Assembly: GCA_013397865.1 (NCBI GenBank)
Contig: VZTI01003142.1
Coordinates: 3,241 to 67,240 of the forward strand
Source: Struthidea cinerea
Lineage: Eukaryota > Chordata > Aves > Passeriformes > Corcoracidae
Direction: 5' to 3'
DNA length: 64,000 nucleotides
Numbering within the stretch: the first letter of the stretch is position 1; each line of letters opens with the position of its first letter. Under the pieces are notes generated by a model. It saw only the letters and a list, made by a program, of their open reading frames with translations. It had not been told where the DNA came from and did not search any database. Positions 1 to 12,395 of the stretch are shown in pieces. Both the position numbers and the translations under genes were made by a program.

Positions 1-250
1 ACGGAACCAGCGGGACAGGAACGGGACCAGCGGGACAGGGATGGGGCCAGCGGGACAGGGATGTGGCCAGCGGGACAGGGATGTGGCCAGCGGGAGAGGG
101 CCGGAACCAGCGGGACAGGGATGTGGCCAGCGGGACAGGGACCAGAGGGAGAGGGACGGAACCAGCAGGACAGGGACCAGCGGGACAGGGACAGAATGAG
201 CGCGACAGGGACGGGACGAGCAGGGCAGAGACGGCACGGGACGAGCGGCT
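1..250. repeat. 20-bp minisatellite at the left edge
   Basis: The sequence repeats with a 20-bp period built on ccagcgggacaggg followed by a variable 6-bp part (atgtgg, acggaa and similar). The period is exact over about positions 1-140 and decays to the right. The array touches the window edge, so its full length is unknown. The 20-bp unit has almost no stops, which is why overlapping open frames rich in Arg, Asp and Gly appear at 61-453; they are not genes. A CpG-rich patch follows at about 230-400. Confidence 0.9.
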
Positions 251-576
251 CCGGCTCCGGCCCTGGGGACCAGGGTTTGTCCTCTGCGGCTTTTGCGGTG
301 CCGGGAGTTGGGAGCTCTGCGACGGCGGGGTGGCAATCGCACCGCGCTGAGCTGGGCAGGTCTGAGCCGGGGCGGGGATGCTCAGCCCTGGTAATTCCCA
401 GCTGCCCCTGGATTCAGCCAGAGGCGGTTTTGGGCATATCTAGCCCAGCATAGGGAGTGTCAAGGCGATCTGCGGACCAGCAGAGCTCTGCTATCAGTTC
501 ATTCCTCAGCTGAGCGTGGCATGTCCTGATGATTTTTCATGGAGCTGGCAGCAAATCTGCCGGGATTTGTCCAAGT

Positions 577-620
577 GGGGACATCCCAGCCAGACCATGG
601 GGACGTCCCAGCCAAACCGT
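577..620. repeat. 22-bp tandem duplication
   Basis: Two adjacent 22-bp copies starting ggggac.tcccagcca, differing at three positions. A simple local duplication. Confidence 0.75.
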
Positions 621-849
621 GGGTACCAGCGCTGTGTGTCAGCCTTCTCCATCCCATCCCAGGGCAAGGACCAACTCTCATCCTCACCGTGTCACGGGCG
701 TGCTCGGGGATGGATCCCTGCGGAGCTCAGAGCCTGCCCAGGGCTGGAGGGTGCTGATCCTGTGGGGTGGACGTGAATTCAGGATTAGGGATCGCAGGGT
801 GGACACAGCGAGGTTGATACAGGCGCTCGTTTGATTGTAAGGAATAGAA

Positions 850-1660
850 GAGCCCCAATGCAACCCTCTTGAAAATTCCCTTTCCCTCCGGATTTTGGGC
901 AAAGCACGTTTAACACCGCAACATTTCTCTAGTGCGAGCTGAGGGAGCAAAATTTCATAATCAGCTGCATAATAGTTCAGATCAAATCAAACAGCAAGAG
1001 CAGCGTCGCCTTTAAAACATTTAAATAACATTTAATATCCTCTGTAGCATTTACTTTCCACAAGCCTCTGCAAAACCACCAAATGCTCACAGAAATTTGG
1101 CAAACTGACTTCTGCACAAATCCAGCCCCCCAGATGAGCTGTTTGTTAGTCTCCACTTCACAAAGTTTCACCCAATCAACACCAACAACAAAAAAATCCC
1201 AACAAAACCCCAGACAGCGCCTCACGTGCTGGGGGCGACCAAAGAAATCCCTGATTTGGGTGACCAATGAATGTCCCCAGCAATGAAAAGAGAACAATTT
1301 GTCGGCAGCCCCTGCACTTGAAAACGAATGATCCAAATTATTCAGCGAGTCTCCCTGGATAGTGAATTCATTGAAAGAGGATCGAGACAGAGTCATAAAT
1401 TATTCATTACCCAGAAGAGAATGAAATGCATATAATCATAACAATAATAATAACAACAACAATCGTTACACCAATAATAGCAACCAGAGCCCGGCCAGCT
1501 CCGCCCGGAGAACCAGGGAGCCATGAAGCCTCCCAGACTTTATTTTCCATTTATCCCAGCCCCTGTTACGAGCAGCTGTGTTAAATAAAGGAATGTAAAG
1601 TGGGTCGACATTTGGAGTAAATGTATTTATTGCCAATAATTTGACTCGCTTGCCTCGGTT
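850..1660. promoter_or_regulatory. AT-rich candidate conserved non-coding element
   Basis: This island is clearly AT-richer than the flanks and has no open frame of note. It contains many developmental-type cores: agatcaaatcaaa near 980, cctttaaaacatttaaat near 1,012, ccaaattattcagcg near 1,333, and cataaattattcatta near 1,394, with a short (AAT/AAC)n run at 1,441-1,463. Composition and motif density are typical of vertebrate enhancers in introns of axon-guidance genes. No alignment was available, so this is inference. Confidence 0.35.
1441..1463. repeat. Short (AAT)n(AAC)n microsatellite
   Basis: acaataataataacaacaac is a run of trinucleotide repeats changing from AAT to AAC, inside the AT-rich island. 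Confidence 0.75.
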
Positions 1661-2273
1661 GGGAGTGATGGACTTTGTGCTCAGGTCCTTGGCAGGGAGA
1701 AGCTCCATGAACTCCCACTCATCCCTGGTAATTGCTCCATAGAATGGATTTCTCCGTGTCCTGGGCTGCTTTTAAGGAGCCTTTGGAAGTGGCTGCAGCG
1801 GAGGCATGTCCTGTCCCACTGTCCCTGGAAAATTTATAGGTGTCCATGGGCTGAAAGAGAAGTGGGAAGTGCTGGCCTGACACACATCCCCGGGATCTGA
1901 CTCTTCCTGGCTTGAATGGGACCTTGATTGCGGAGTCACCCGGGAGCCATTGAGCACCGAGAGCTGAGGAGAGGCCACAGCACTTGTCACCCAGCCCGCG
2001 CGTTTCCTGTTGTCGCTGGCACGCCTGGCTTTGGCTGGGAAAGCCCCGCCGCGGATCCGCCTCGAGCCTCAGCCCGCTGCCTTTCAGCTCCCCGGCAATT
2101 CCGCTGCCCGCGGGACCCGAGGTGTCCTTTGGGCATCTTTGACTTGGAAGCTCCTTCCAGCAGCCCCCCGGGGGGATTTTCTCCGCGGGGAGCTCTCTGC
2201 TGGGCGATATTGAACATTCAAATACATTTCCATGCCTGCACCGTGTTGGAAAGAGCCCGGCTACCACTTTGGC

Positions 2274-2281
2274 ATGCAAAT
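2274..2281 (+). promoter_or_regulatory. Perfect octamer ATGCAAAT
   Basis: An exact POU/Oct-factor consensus in a locally AT-rich patch (about 2,205-2,285). A single 8-bp match is weak by itself; it is listed because the surrounding patch contrasts with its GC-rich flanks. Confidence 0.3.
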
Positions 2282-3539
2282 GAACCCCCGTCCGCAGCGC
2301 AGGGGCTCAGCCGTGGCACTCGGCCATCTCCCAGCCATTTCCCACAGGTCGCCCCGTGTTTGCAGGGAGGGGTTGGAGGGGCTCGAGGGTCCTTTCTGAG
2401 GCTCCCTCTGAGCTTTCTCCACCTGCTGCTCTCCGGGAGGAGAGGGGAGGACTCCTGCTGTTTCCCGCATCGGGGAAAATGACATTTTTAAAGCTAAGGA
2501 GCAGCCGGTGGGGCTGGGAAGGAGCAGAGCACTCACTCCATCTGGCTCCATCAGCGCTGGGTGCTGCAGAGGGGGCCCAGTACCCAGGCTGGGGTTGGGT
2601 GGGTCAGTGCTGCAGCAGAACCAGCCCGGGGGGGTAGTTCGGAAACCAGTGCTGGAATAATGTCACAGAGATGGTTTTTGTCCGGTGAATTAATCTGCAG
2701 TTCTGGCTGAGCCTGCCCGGGTGGGGAAGGTGTGGGAGGATGGGGGAGACGAGGCAGGGCAGAGCAGGGCCCGTGGCTGGCGGGTGCCCGGTGCTGAGCC
2801 TGGTGCCATCAGCTGGGTTTGGGGACATGTGGGACACGTGGGGCCTCTCCCTGTGGCACGGCAGGAGGGCCGAGCTCGCAGATCCTCTGCTGCCGGGCAG
2901 CTGTAAGGCAAGGAGCAGAAGAAAGAGTTCCTGCTGGCATTTGTGTTGGAAGTCGCCTGAGTATTAAGTGGAACACGGTTTTCATTACCAGCTCCATTTT
3001 GGTGCAATAAATCATGAACTAGAAACACACTTCTGGCCTGGATTCTGCCCTCAGTTCTGAGTGGCAGTAACCAGAGGCAAAATCCAGCCTGGGCTTCAGC
3101 CTTACAGCCCATATGGTCACCTTTTGGAATTAATTTCTTCTGGTAATTTCTGTGTAATTACACAGCACTGAAGGCTGCTTCCTCTCCTGGGCAATTAACG
3201 GTGCTGATCTCGTGCCAAAGGTGCACTTTGCACTGCACAAAGCTGTGAGGAGAGACAAGCTCAGCCTCCAGGTGACAATCTGCACCCTCAGCAAGGGGAC
3301 CCTGGACACCCCAGAGTCCTGGGAGGAGATGGGGCCGCCAAGCAGCGATGCAGCACAGAGCAAGCCCTTGCTGTTGGGCTGTAAAGAGAACACGGAGCGT
3401 TTGTGCGAGCTCCAGCTGCTGCTGGAATATTTGGGAGGTCATTCCCGCCGAGCAGGCTGCAGGAACCTGTAACTGCAGCAGATGCTCTCCGACAGCGGTG
3501 GCCCCGTGGGGGAGCAGAGCCGCTCGTCCCCCCGGGGCA

Positions 3540-3770
3540 GGAATCTAATTTATATCTCATAAGACAGTTTTATTTTTCGGGATTACCGATGGATTCCGTG
3601 CCAGAGAGCCCCGCGGGCTCCGGCCGCTGCCTCGCTCCTGCCTCAGACAGGGGGAGTGCAGGGTCGTAAAAGAGACTCCTCGTGCTGGGTTATGGGGGCT
3701 ATAAAATTATCCCTGTTAGGAGCCTGCTGCCCGTTTTAGCGAGCAATTGAAATGGATAACAAAGGCAGCC
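3540..3770. promoter_or_regulatory. Small AT-rich island, possible regulatory element
   Basis: Two AT-rich patches (about 3,542-3,600 and 3,690-3,765), with taatttatatctcataag and ctataaaattatccctg, sit within otherwise GC-rich sequence. No coding potential and no repeat structure. Regulatory role is inference only. Confidence 0.25.
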
Positions 3771-6700
3771 CCTCGCCCCCTCGCAGCTTCTGTACACAAC
3801 CTGAGCTGGACGGGAAGGAGAAGCGCAGAGGGTTTGTCTGAGCCAGGCTTCTGCGTGCTCAGATGCTGCTGCCGGGGATCCTTTCTGTGTGCAAACGGCT
3901 CCGGTTCCAACGGGACAGAGGGAAAGTGAGGGGGAGGAGGAGGAGAAGTCATTCCTCGTCTCAGCACTGGTTTCCGTGGGCTTTGGATGGAGCCCTGCTC
4001 TCCCTCGGTGCAGCTTGCTGGGGGTTCGGATGGCAGGCCGGCCCCGGCCGCGTGTGGGCTGATGGATCTGCTCCTGTTCTGCCAGAGGCAACAACACAGC
4101 CCCGAGCGGGAGAGTCCGGGGCCAGAGGGGAAGGTGCTGCCTCCAGGAGTTTGGCTGCCCCGAGTGCTGGGGCGTGGAGAGCTCCTGCGGCCCCTCCTTT
4201 GCTCTGGGGGCTCCCCAAAGCCAGCCGCAGCGCTTCGCAGCTCAGCGGGGCACAGACCACGCCGTCTCCAGCTTCCCCCAGCTCCAGCTGCTCTCTTCAG
4301 CTCCTTGAACTGGAGGAGCAGTGGTTTCACCTCCCTGGCTGCTTCCTGGGGCCGGGGAGACAAAATGGGCTCTGTGAGTGGTGCCCATTCCTATGTCCAG
4401 GTGAAATCCCCCTGCTCTGAGATTCACTCTCAGGAGAAAACTAATAGAAAACTGTAGGAAAAAGGGGAATTTTTCTGCATCTCCTGTGCATCCAGCTCTG
4501 AAAATCAGACTCACTTGGTCAGGGGAGTGCAGCCGTGCTGTGTGAGCATTCCCAACCATGAGAAGCACTCTGCAGGCGAGTCCATCACATCTCTGCTTGG
4601 GAGCTTAAAATCAGCTCCTCACGCTCAGTCCCAGTTTGAGATCCCAGGCAGAGAAATGCTCCTCAAGCCACAGGTTGTCACCTGATTTCAGAGCGAACAC
4701 CCCTGGCAGTGCTGAGAGCAGCTTGTCCCGTTAGCTGGGACAGCACCAGCCCTTCCCAGACAGCTTCCCCCCCTTCCCAAACCTCATCTCCCAAGTTCAT
4801 GGGCTCAGGTTTTCCATCACTGCTTCCTCTCACGGCAGCAGAGAGAAAGTGGGAAAGCAGGAGCTGAAACCCACGATGGCAAACAGAAAAGAATGACCAA
4901 ACTATCTCAGAGGAGAGAAAACCCCTCTGGTTTTACCCCCCACCAGCACCGTGCACTCGGGAGCTGGGGCTGTGTGCGGGTCTGAGCACTTTTGGGGGAC
5001 ACAAAGGGACAGTCCAAGGTCTGTCCCTGCCCTGGGGTGGATGCTGGGGAAGCAGCAGCAGCCTCTAAACAACTCTCCAGGCTCCCAGCCTCCTGAGAGT
5101 TTAATTTTTGGGAAGCTTTAACATCCCCAGCTTACCAAGCTCTGAAAGAAAGGTCAGCTAATCCTTCACAGCATCTGAATGAATTCAGGCCCAGAAGTGA
5201 GATTACTAAACAGGGGAGCGGGAGGCCGGGAGAGCTGCATGGATACAGGGACCCTTCCCATAGTCAGGCCTGGCTTTCTAAAGAAATGGACCTTTTATTC
5301 CAGTTCTCATCCCCCGGGAGGAGGGAGGGGTGGGCAGACGTGGCCGTAGCACCCAACTCTCCTCCCCCAGCAGCAGGGTTTGGCGGGGGAGCCCTGAAAG
5401 AGAGCTGAGGGTCCCCATCCATGGAGGGACAGTGGGGACAGCCAGGGTGTCCTGTGGGCACTGAGCAGCACCCATGGCCTTTGGACACCCTGCTCTGGCT
5501 GTCAGCTCAAACATTTAGGGAAAAAAACCCAAAACCAGGGTCCTCTTTGGCTGCTGGGGTGGCTCCAGGTCTATGTCTGAAGGCGCTGAAGTCCCAGCAC
5601 CCCGGGCACCAGGCACAGGGTGACACTGACAGAACGCAGGAATTCAGGGCAATGTGGCCATTGCTGTGTGCCCACCACTTGCCCCCGTGGCTGGGGTGGC
5701 CTTTGTGGGACAGCTGAGCTGTGTCTGGGCTGAGCAGGGCGAGGTGGGTGCCTGGGGAGGGCAGTGGGCATCCCCTCCCTGTGCTGCACCCGCACTCCTT
5801 TGTGAGCCCCGGGGTGATGACATGACAGCACCACTGAGGACGAGCTTTTCTCCTGCAAATCCAGTGTCCTGCTCAATGCTGGAGGAGCAGAGCCCATTGA
5901 AAGCCCGCAGGCAGCAGCCCCGGGGCGGGGATGCCCTGCGGATGAGCCATGGTAACCTGGCTGCAAGTGTGACAACGCAGACACCCAGACCCCGAGCCTC
6001 CCTGCCAGGCTCCCCAGCTCCCCAGATTGGGTATTCAGGCCACAGGGGTTTCTCTATTGACCTCAAGACACTGTTCTGCATGGGAGAATTCTCTTTCTTT
6101 CTCTCCTGGTAACTGCAGAACCAAGAGTTTGCAGTTGGAAGGTTTCACTCCCACCACAGCAAGCCGGTGACTCAGCCAGGAGCTGCTGGCCCAGGGGTGG
6201 CCCTTCATTCTCAGTGTCCAGGGGCCAGCTGGGAGGAAATGAGAGGATGCTCTTTTCGGGCCCTCTGGGATGACCCCAGCAGGGTGGGGATGCTCCGTGA
6301 CCACGAGCAGAGCCCCCAGTGCCACCACACACAGAGCTGCCAGCTCCTGCCCCAGTCCTCTGCCTCCCCACAAAGCACTGGGGCCCTGCCCCACCTCGCT
6401 GGGGGTGTCTGATGGGAAAAGCCCATCCAGCTCCCAGTGCAAGCCCGAGGCCAGGCCTTCTCCAAGGCTTGGTTTCCCCTGCAGAGCCCCGGGAGAGGCC
6501 GCAGCGGTGCTGAGGTGCTGCCCGGCCGTGTGAGCCCCTCAGCACTGGGTGCTGCCTGCAGATCCTGCGGCCCTGCAGGTGCCACGGGAGGCTCAGCACT
6601 TCCCAGCTATCCCAGGAAAAGCAGGAAGACGGATCACTCAGCCCCCCCAGCACCCTGTGGGACTCCAGGTGCTCCCTCTGTCCTGGCATATCCTTCCCGA

Positions 6701-6853
6701 AGGGAATGAACTCCCGGGGCTGGGGGAGGGATCTGTGCGAAGAGAGGTTTTAATGACAGCCGTGGGCACAGCCAAGGGCACGGGCACCCAGGTCTGTTCC
6801 AGAGGCGCCTGTGCTGCTGTGAAATCCAAAGTCTGATTACACGGTAACCTGGA

Positions 6854-6888
6854 TTCCGAGTAGTAATTGCCCAAATTACAGCTCGGAA
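6854..6888. promoter_or_regulatory. 15-bp imperfect inverted repeat with TAATT cores
   Basis: The left arm (6,854-6,868) starts ttccgag and ends gtaatt. The right arm (6,874-6,888) is its reverse complement at 13 of 15 positions, around a 5-base loop. Each arm ends in a homeodomain-type TAATT/AATTA core, so the site could bind a protein dimer. It lies in an AT-rich patch (6,830-6,900). The hairpin is far too short for a microRNA precursor. Confidence 0.5.
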
Positions 6889-7800
6889 ATGCTTGAAACC
6901 AGTCCCCAAAGTGGCTTTCACTGGCAGGATCAGGGCAGGGGCACGAAGGTGCCCAGCAGGGCTCTGGGATGTGCTGGAGCCGCCAGCCAGGAGCAGCCAT
7001 CCTTCAGTGTGACACCTGTGGCAGCAGCAGGGACAGCCTGGTGCCACCAGGAGCAGTTTGGGAGCAGCCTGTGGGGATCAGTGCAGAGGAAGAGGACAGG
7101 GGCTCAGGCAGAGGGAGAGAGGTGCAGGACAGTCATGAGCTGTAGGGTTGAAACCAGCCCCATGTGCCTTTTGGGGAGGTGCTTTTCCCTCAGCTTGTGG
7201 GGGAGCTTCCAGCTGCAGCCCTGGTTAGAAACCAAATTGATGTTGGAGCGTCTGAGTGTGACGTCTGGTGTGACACTCTGTCCCTGTCCTGGGGAAACCG
7301 AGGCAATGAGCACGGCAGGGGCAGCCAGAGTTTCCCTGGTCCTGATTCTCTTCCTTTCCCCAGTCCTGCACTGGTTTGACTCCAACTCTTGCTTTACTGG
7401 GAGGAAAGGGAGGAGCCTGATCCTTGCTGAGCTGGGGAGCATTAACCTGGTGCCTGTGGGCTTTTGGGGGGTTCTCATTCAGCTCGGCCTGGTTTCAGAC
7501 TGGGCCGGGGTCAGGTGCACCTGAACATTTCCACCTCATTCTGCTGTCCCTGAACAGCGACAAGCATTAACCACAGGCAGGTCTGGGAGAGGCACAGCGA
7601 GTCCCCCGTCCTGACAGGAGGTGGAGAGGGCTGTGCCAGCAATGGGGAGGGGACAGCGCTGCCTTGGGCAGGACGAGAGGGTCCATCCTGTGTCCCTGCC
7701 TGTCCCCTCCGGTCCCAGCCCCGTGTGAGCCCATCTGAGCCTCCCCGCCCGTCCCCTCCACAGCTCCCGCTCCTCCAGACGTTGCCCCCAGCTATTCAAC

Positions 7801-7935
7801 CTCTCTCCGGATCATTAAACATATTGAGCAACACCAGTCCTGTGACTGGTTAATTAGTAAAGACCTGACTAATTAGTTAATCATGTTTACCGAGTGCTTT
7901 GAGAGTGCTCAGTGTTATTATTTTTAATTATGACT
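7801..7935. promoter_or_regulatory. Cluster of TAATTA homeodomain cores, candidate enhancer
   Basis: About 130 AT-rich bases hold TAATTA at 7,851, 7,870 and 7,925, plus ATTAA near 7,814 and TTAATCA at 7,877. The second sits in the perfect 10-bp palindrome actaattagt (7,868-7,877), and the tgact...taatta arrangement occurs twice about 20 bp apart. The flanks are GC-rich. This is the pattern expected of a homeodomain-regulated enhancer, but it is motif evidence only. Confidence 0.4.
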
Positions 7936-9240
7936 GGCCCTGGGCGCTGCTCCTCCCCCCATGCCAAGCCTTGCAGGGTTCACACCCTTTGTCTCTGCCA
8001 CCCCAGGCTGGGTTTGGGGTGGGAATTTGCCTCTTCTCCTCTGGTCACCAGGTGTCCTTAACAGCCCCTTGGGGGATCTTAGCAAAGCCCCCCACAAAGT
8101 CTCCCTGTACCCCGGCACACTGAACTGGCTCTTCCAAAGCCATCCCACCCCTGCAGGAGTCGGGGCTGGCCCTTGGGAGGCCCTACAGGGCAGAGCCTTT
8201 GTGCTCTCCCCATCCCACATCCCTCTCCTGACCTTAGGGGAAGGTCAGCCAAAATCCAGCCCTGCTCTCCCTGCCCAGCCCCAGCCCTCAGTGCCACGGA
8301 CACCTCGGACTTGGGAGCCTCCCATTCTGCAGGAGAGAAATCAGAGCCCCAGCAGAAGGCAAGGCAGGTTATTCCCAAATCTGAGCGGGGCTGGTCAGAG
8401 GGAGAGGACAGGCAAAGATTTCATCTGCCCAGAGGAATGTGAGTGGGGTTTGTTAGTCAGGGGAGGGTCTTGGCATCTCTGAGGAATCACCAAGTCTGAT
8501 CTCCTTGGGACTGTCTTCATCCGTAAAAATGTCATCAGCTCGTTAAGCACCGTCATAAAGAGCCCCAGTCACCCCTTATCACTGTGGGATCTGCAGGGGA
8601 GGCTGCCAGCACCAGCTGCAGGATCAGACCCACCTCCACGGAGCGCTGAGAGGGGAAATCTGCCTCAGAGCAGACAACGAGCTGTGAAAGTCCCCCAGGG
8701 CTGCCACGGGAGCAGGGCTTGGGAATGTTCCTGTCGCTGGGGGTGCACATGGCCAGTGAGAGTGACTCTGGTGCTGCTGCCTTCACCCCAACCCTGCTGT
8801 CCCCAGGCTGCGGCTGGGAGCTCTTTGCTCCTGCCCTTCTAAAAGCCCCCAGAGGTGTGATCAGGGGCTGGCACCTCCAGGTGAGCCTCACCTGAACGGC
8901 TGATGCCACCCTCGGTCTGTGCTGGGGGGATGTCACCGCAGGATCACGGAGCTGCTGGCTGGGAAGGGCAGAGGTGTTTCCCTTTGCACTCCGAATTTCC
9001 TCCTGGAAATCCTCCCTCCCTCGGTGGCTGCCGGTGAAGGGCAGAGCAGCCCAGCATGGGCACCAGCCAAAATGTCAGCGATAATGGGGACGGAGCCCAG
9101 CCTCAGGCTCTGGAACTGGTCCTCGGACTGGCCATACTGGTCCATAGAAAGCACCTGGTGGTTTTGGGTCCTGCTTCTGATCTGAGCAGCACCAGATTCC
9201 CTGGGAGGTACTTGAGAATGGAGCAGCCACGTGGCAGCTG

Positions 9241-9278
9241 GGGTTTCTCTGTAATTTAGGGGTTTCTCTGTAATTTAG
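9241..9278. repeat. 19-bp tandem duplication
   Basis: Two identical, adjacent copies of a 19-bp unit starting gggtttctctgtaattt. A recent local duplication; no coding consequence. Confidence 0.85.
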
Positions 9279-11754
9279 GGGGTTCTGAGGCACAGATGGG
9301 ATCCTTGCAGTACATTCTAGTGGCATATCTGTAGTAAGAGTGGTTTAATGGTTCCAGTTCTATGGATCACACACCCAGGACATTTTCAAGCTGTTTACAT
9401 GGATTAACTGGGATGGGATAAGGGCTTCGAAGTGCTTGGGACCAGTTGGAGTCTGGAAATTTGATTCTCAGCCGTGCTGCATTTGTCTCCCCATGTGTAA
9501 AGGTCAGGAGGCTGGGAGGGCCCCTGGACTCTGTGTGGGCTGTGGCCCCAGCCCGTTGTCACCCCTAGGAGGGACCCGGTGGGTTACTGGGTGCCTGCAG
9601 GAAGGGCAGGAGTACCAGAGCTCAGTTTTGTTTCTTCCCCAGGACCACTTTTCCTCCTCGTGCACCTCCTCCCCCCATCCTCCTCTCAGAACCCATCGCT
9701 TCGCTCCGTGCAGCTCCTCCTGCAGCCAGGGAACGCCAGGAGCCCTTCCCCAGCTCCCACTGCCTCAGTGCCGGGCTGGGGGAGCTCCCTTCCTCCAAAA
9801 AGGGCCAGGGGCCAGGCAAGAGCCCGAGCCCTGCTCCGCAGCCTGGGCTGGCTGCCGTGCCCCTCGGGTGTCAGAGCTGCCCCTGTGCCCCAGCCCAGCC
9901 ACGGCCTCAGCGTTTCCACGCAGGAGGAGAGGCTGCTCAATCTCTGCCTCTGCAGAGAGCAACCAGGGCAGGCAGGGAGGGAGACAAACCCCGCTGCACC
10001 TGGGAGATGTCATGGTTGGTTTTCCAGCTCCAAATGGGCAGTGACAGCAGCTCCGTGGGGGCGTGAGCAGGGGGAGCAGGGCAGATTTATGGCCCTGGGT
10101 CAGGCTCAGGCTGAGCCAAGCCTCCTGCCTAGCATGAGCTTTCTGGAGAAGATGAAGTGCAGAACCTCCAGTGCAGGCGCCCTGTGAGAGGAGAGACCCT
10201 GGAGAGCAGGAACAGGGAGTTCTGCGAGAGGCCATCCTGCCCCTCTCCCTGCTCTGCTCGGGGCTCTCCTTTCCAGGCTGGATTTGGGATCGCAGTGACC
10301 AGGCAGGAGCAGCCCCCAGCAGATGTGGGGTCTGGTCCCACAGTCCCACAGAACTCACGGGCTGCGAGCCACGAGCAGAGCAGCTGGAGGCTGAAGGAAG
10401 CAGGAGGCGAGAGCTCCCCTCTTTCAAAACAAAACTCACAGCAATTCCCAGCCCTGCAGGAGGGAGCAATGCCAGACAGAGAGCTGAAACCTCGGACACA
10501 ACTCCAAATTCAACACCCTGTTGGGCATCGGGGCTGCCAGGCCGGGGAGATGCTGTGGAGATTGTCACAGCACCACGGGACACGAGGGCCCAGGCCATGC
10601 CAGCGTTTCCCTTTCTGGCCAGACACCCAGACTGAAAGTCTTGTAAACTCAGAACCTCATAGAAAAGATTAAGCAAAATTCCTGGAGGCTCCCGGCTCTG
10701 CCTGAGATCAGCGTGGGACAGACCTTTCTCCCAGATGTGGTGAGATTGTCACTTCATCACGTCTGGTACTGAAAGCCGGGTTTCAGCTGGGCTTTGACGA
10801 GTAATTGATGGATGATGCAACGGTTATTGTGACTGCGGTGTCCCCAGATTGTCCTCTTTGGCAATGCCTTTTGATGTCCCTCTTCAAAGGACAGTGGCAG
10901 ATCCTGCCCTTTCCCTGGGAAAACACCAACAAAGTGCCTGTGGTGTTGGGGCTGCTCCTCCTTCATCCCGAGCCCTTCACCTGGGGCAAGTGAGGTGTTT
11001 TTCTGATACTTTTGCTCCGTTAGACCTCGTGGTGTTGCCGTAGGTGTTGAGGTGTGGACTCTGACTTTCGATTCAGCCCCAGAGCCCCCTTTGGAGCTCA
11101 CGGTCTGTGGGTCTGCGCAAAGCCTCCGCAGGCAGAATGGGTGAGGCTCAGCAGGGTCAGGCCAGCGCGGCACAGCCTCTGCTCCGGGATTCCGGCTGCT
11201 GGTTCGGGAGTTTCTGCAGGAAGAGCAGCACCTTTGTGCTACAGACAGGGCTGGAGCTCAAACACACCCAGAGACAGCTACGGGAGGAGCAAATATCTCT
11301 GGAATAAGAACCGAGTACTGTACAAAGCACGGGGTGTGTGGGGTTCCACTGGAAGCTGAAAGCCAAAACTCCCAACAGCCAAAGCAGGGACACTCTGTGC
11401 CCCAGCACGGTGTGGTTGGGGAGCTCCAGTGGTGTCTGACACATCCCAGGGACCTCTGCTTCCTGCAGCATTCCAGAGCGGCCTCAGGGGGAATTACTCT
11501 AGAGGAATTACTCTATGGGTGCCCCAGCCCCTGTGCCTGGGCAGGGGTGGGACCTCCCTGCAAAGGGTGGCTGCTCTCTGAAGGGACAAATCTGGGCTCC
11601 CCTCTGTGCGGTCTCACCGTGGGGTCACCCCAAAGGAGAGGTGGCATCTCCCCGGGCAGGCTGGGGGGTCAGTGCAGTGCTTCACCACGCAGTGCTGGGT
11701 GTCCACACAAGGCCCTGGGCACGCAGAGGGCACAGCTCAGTGGCTCTTAATGAG

Positions 11755-11850
11755 CTCCAAATCCTCAGCTTGGCTCCATAATCGGATGAAAATGCCGTTA
11801 TTTATTTATGGGATTCGAAGGGCTCGTTTCATGTTGGATAAAGCCGACGG
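11755..11850. promoter_or_regulatory. AT-rich patch, possible regulatory element
   Basis: The patch includes ccataatcggatgaaaat, gttatttatttatggg and ttggataaagcc, set in GC-rich sequence. These resemble forkhead and homeodomain cores. Weak evidence, listed as a candidate for conservation testing. Confidence 0.25.
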
Positions 11851-12239
11851 AAGAGCTGGTGGCAGCTGCTTGTCTGGAGTTAATGGAAGCCTCCCACTGA
11901 TCCCGGTGGGAGCAGGGCAGAGCTCCGAGGGGAAATGCCAGTGCTGGGATACCTGTGCTGCTCCCTCCCTGCCGAGGATAAAGGGACTGTCAGTCCGGGC
12001 AGCTCCTGCTGCACAAAGGGCACAGCTCTCCAGGGGCCCAGGAGGCTTCCAAGCCAGCTGAAAGCCTCACCAGAGCGGGTTTGTTTTCCAGGGAAGCCTC
12101 AGTCAGAGCTCAGCTCCCTCCAGGTTCAGCCCCAGCTTTACTCTCAGTACTGCCGTGGTACCTGGTGAGCACCCAAGACCTTCTGGCTCAGCGAGGCTGC
12201 CCAGGAGCTTCACTCAGAGCCTGCCAAGGTGCTCTGGGA

Positions 12240-12395
12240 CCACCCAAGGAGGGCAGGGATGCTTCTCCAGCCCAGCCAGGGAGGGTGGCGGCTCCTCCTG
12301 CCCAGCCAGACTGGTCAGCGATGCTTCTCCAGCCCTACCAAGGTGATGCTCCTCCAGGCTGGCCAGTGCAGGTGGTGATGCTCCTCTGGTGGCTG
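12240..12395. repeat. Degenerate minisatellite, about 30-bp period
   Basis: The core gatgctTctccag or gatgctCctcc recurs at 12,258, 12,320, 12,344 and 12,377, with a weaker copy near 12,288. Spacings are roughly 24-33 bp, with ccagcc-rich spacers between. The array is old and irregular. Confidence 0.5.

Noticed and set aside
61..453. Arg/Asp/Gly-rich open frame at the left edge
   Set aside because: It is a translation of the 20-bp minisatellite; overlapping frames show the same repeat.
8933..9185. Short open frames on both strands near 9.1 kb with protein-like Trp/Gln-rich peptides
   Set aside because: Under 90 codons, no homology I recognise, no splice structure.
9765..10676. 303-codon minus-strand open frame
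   Set aside because: No recognisable domain, Pro/Ser/Ala/Gly-rich, within the NTN1 intron and with overlapping open frames on the other strand.
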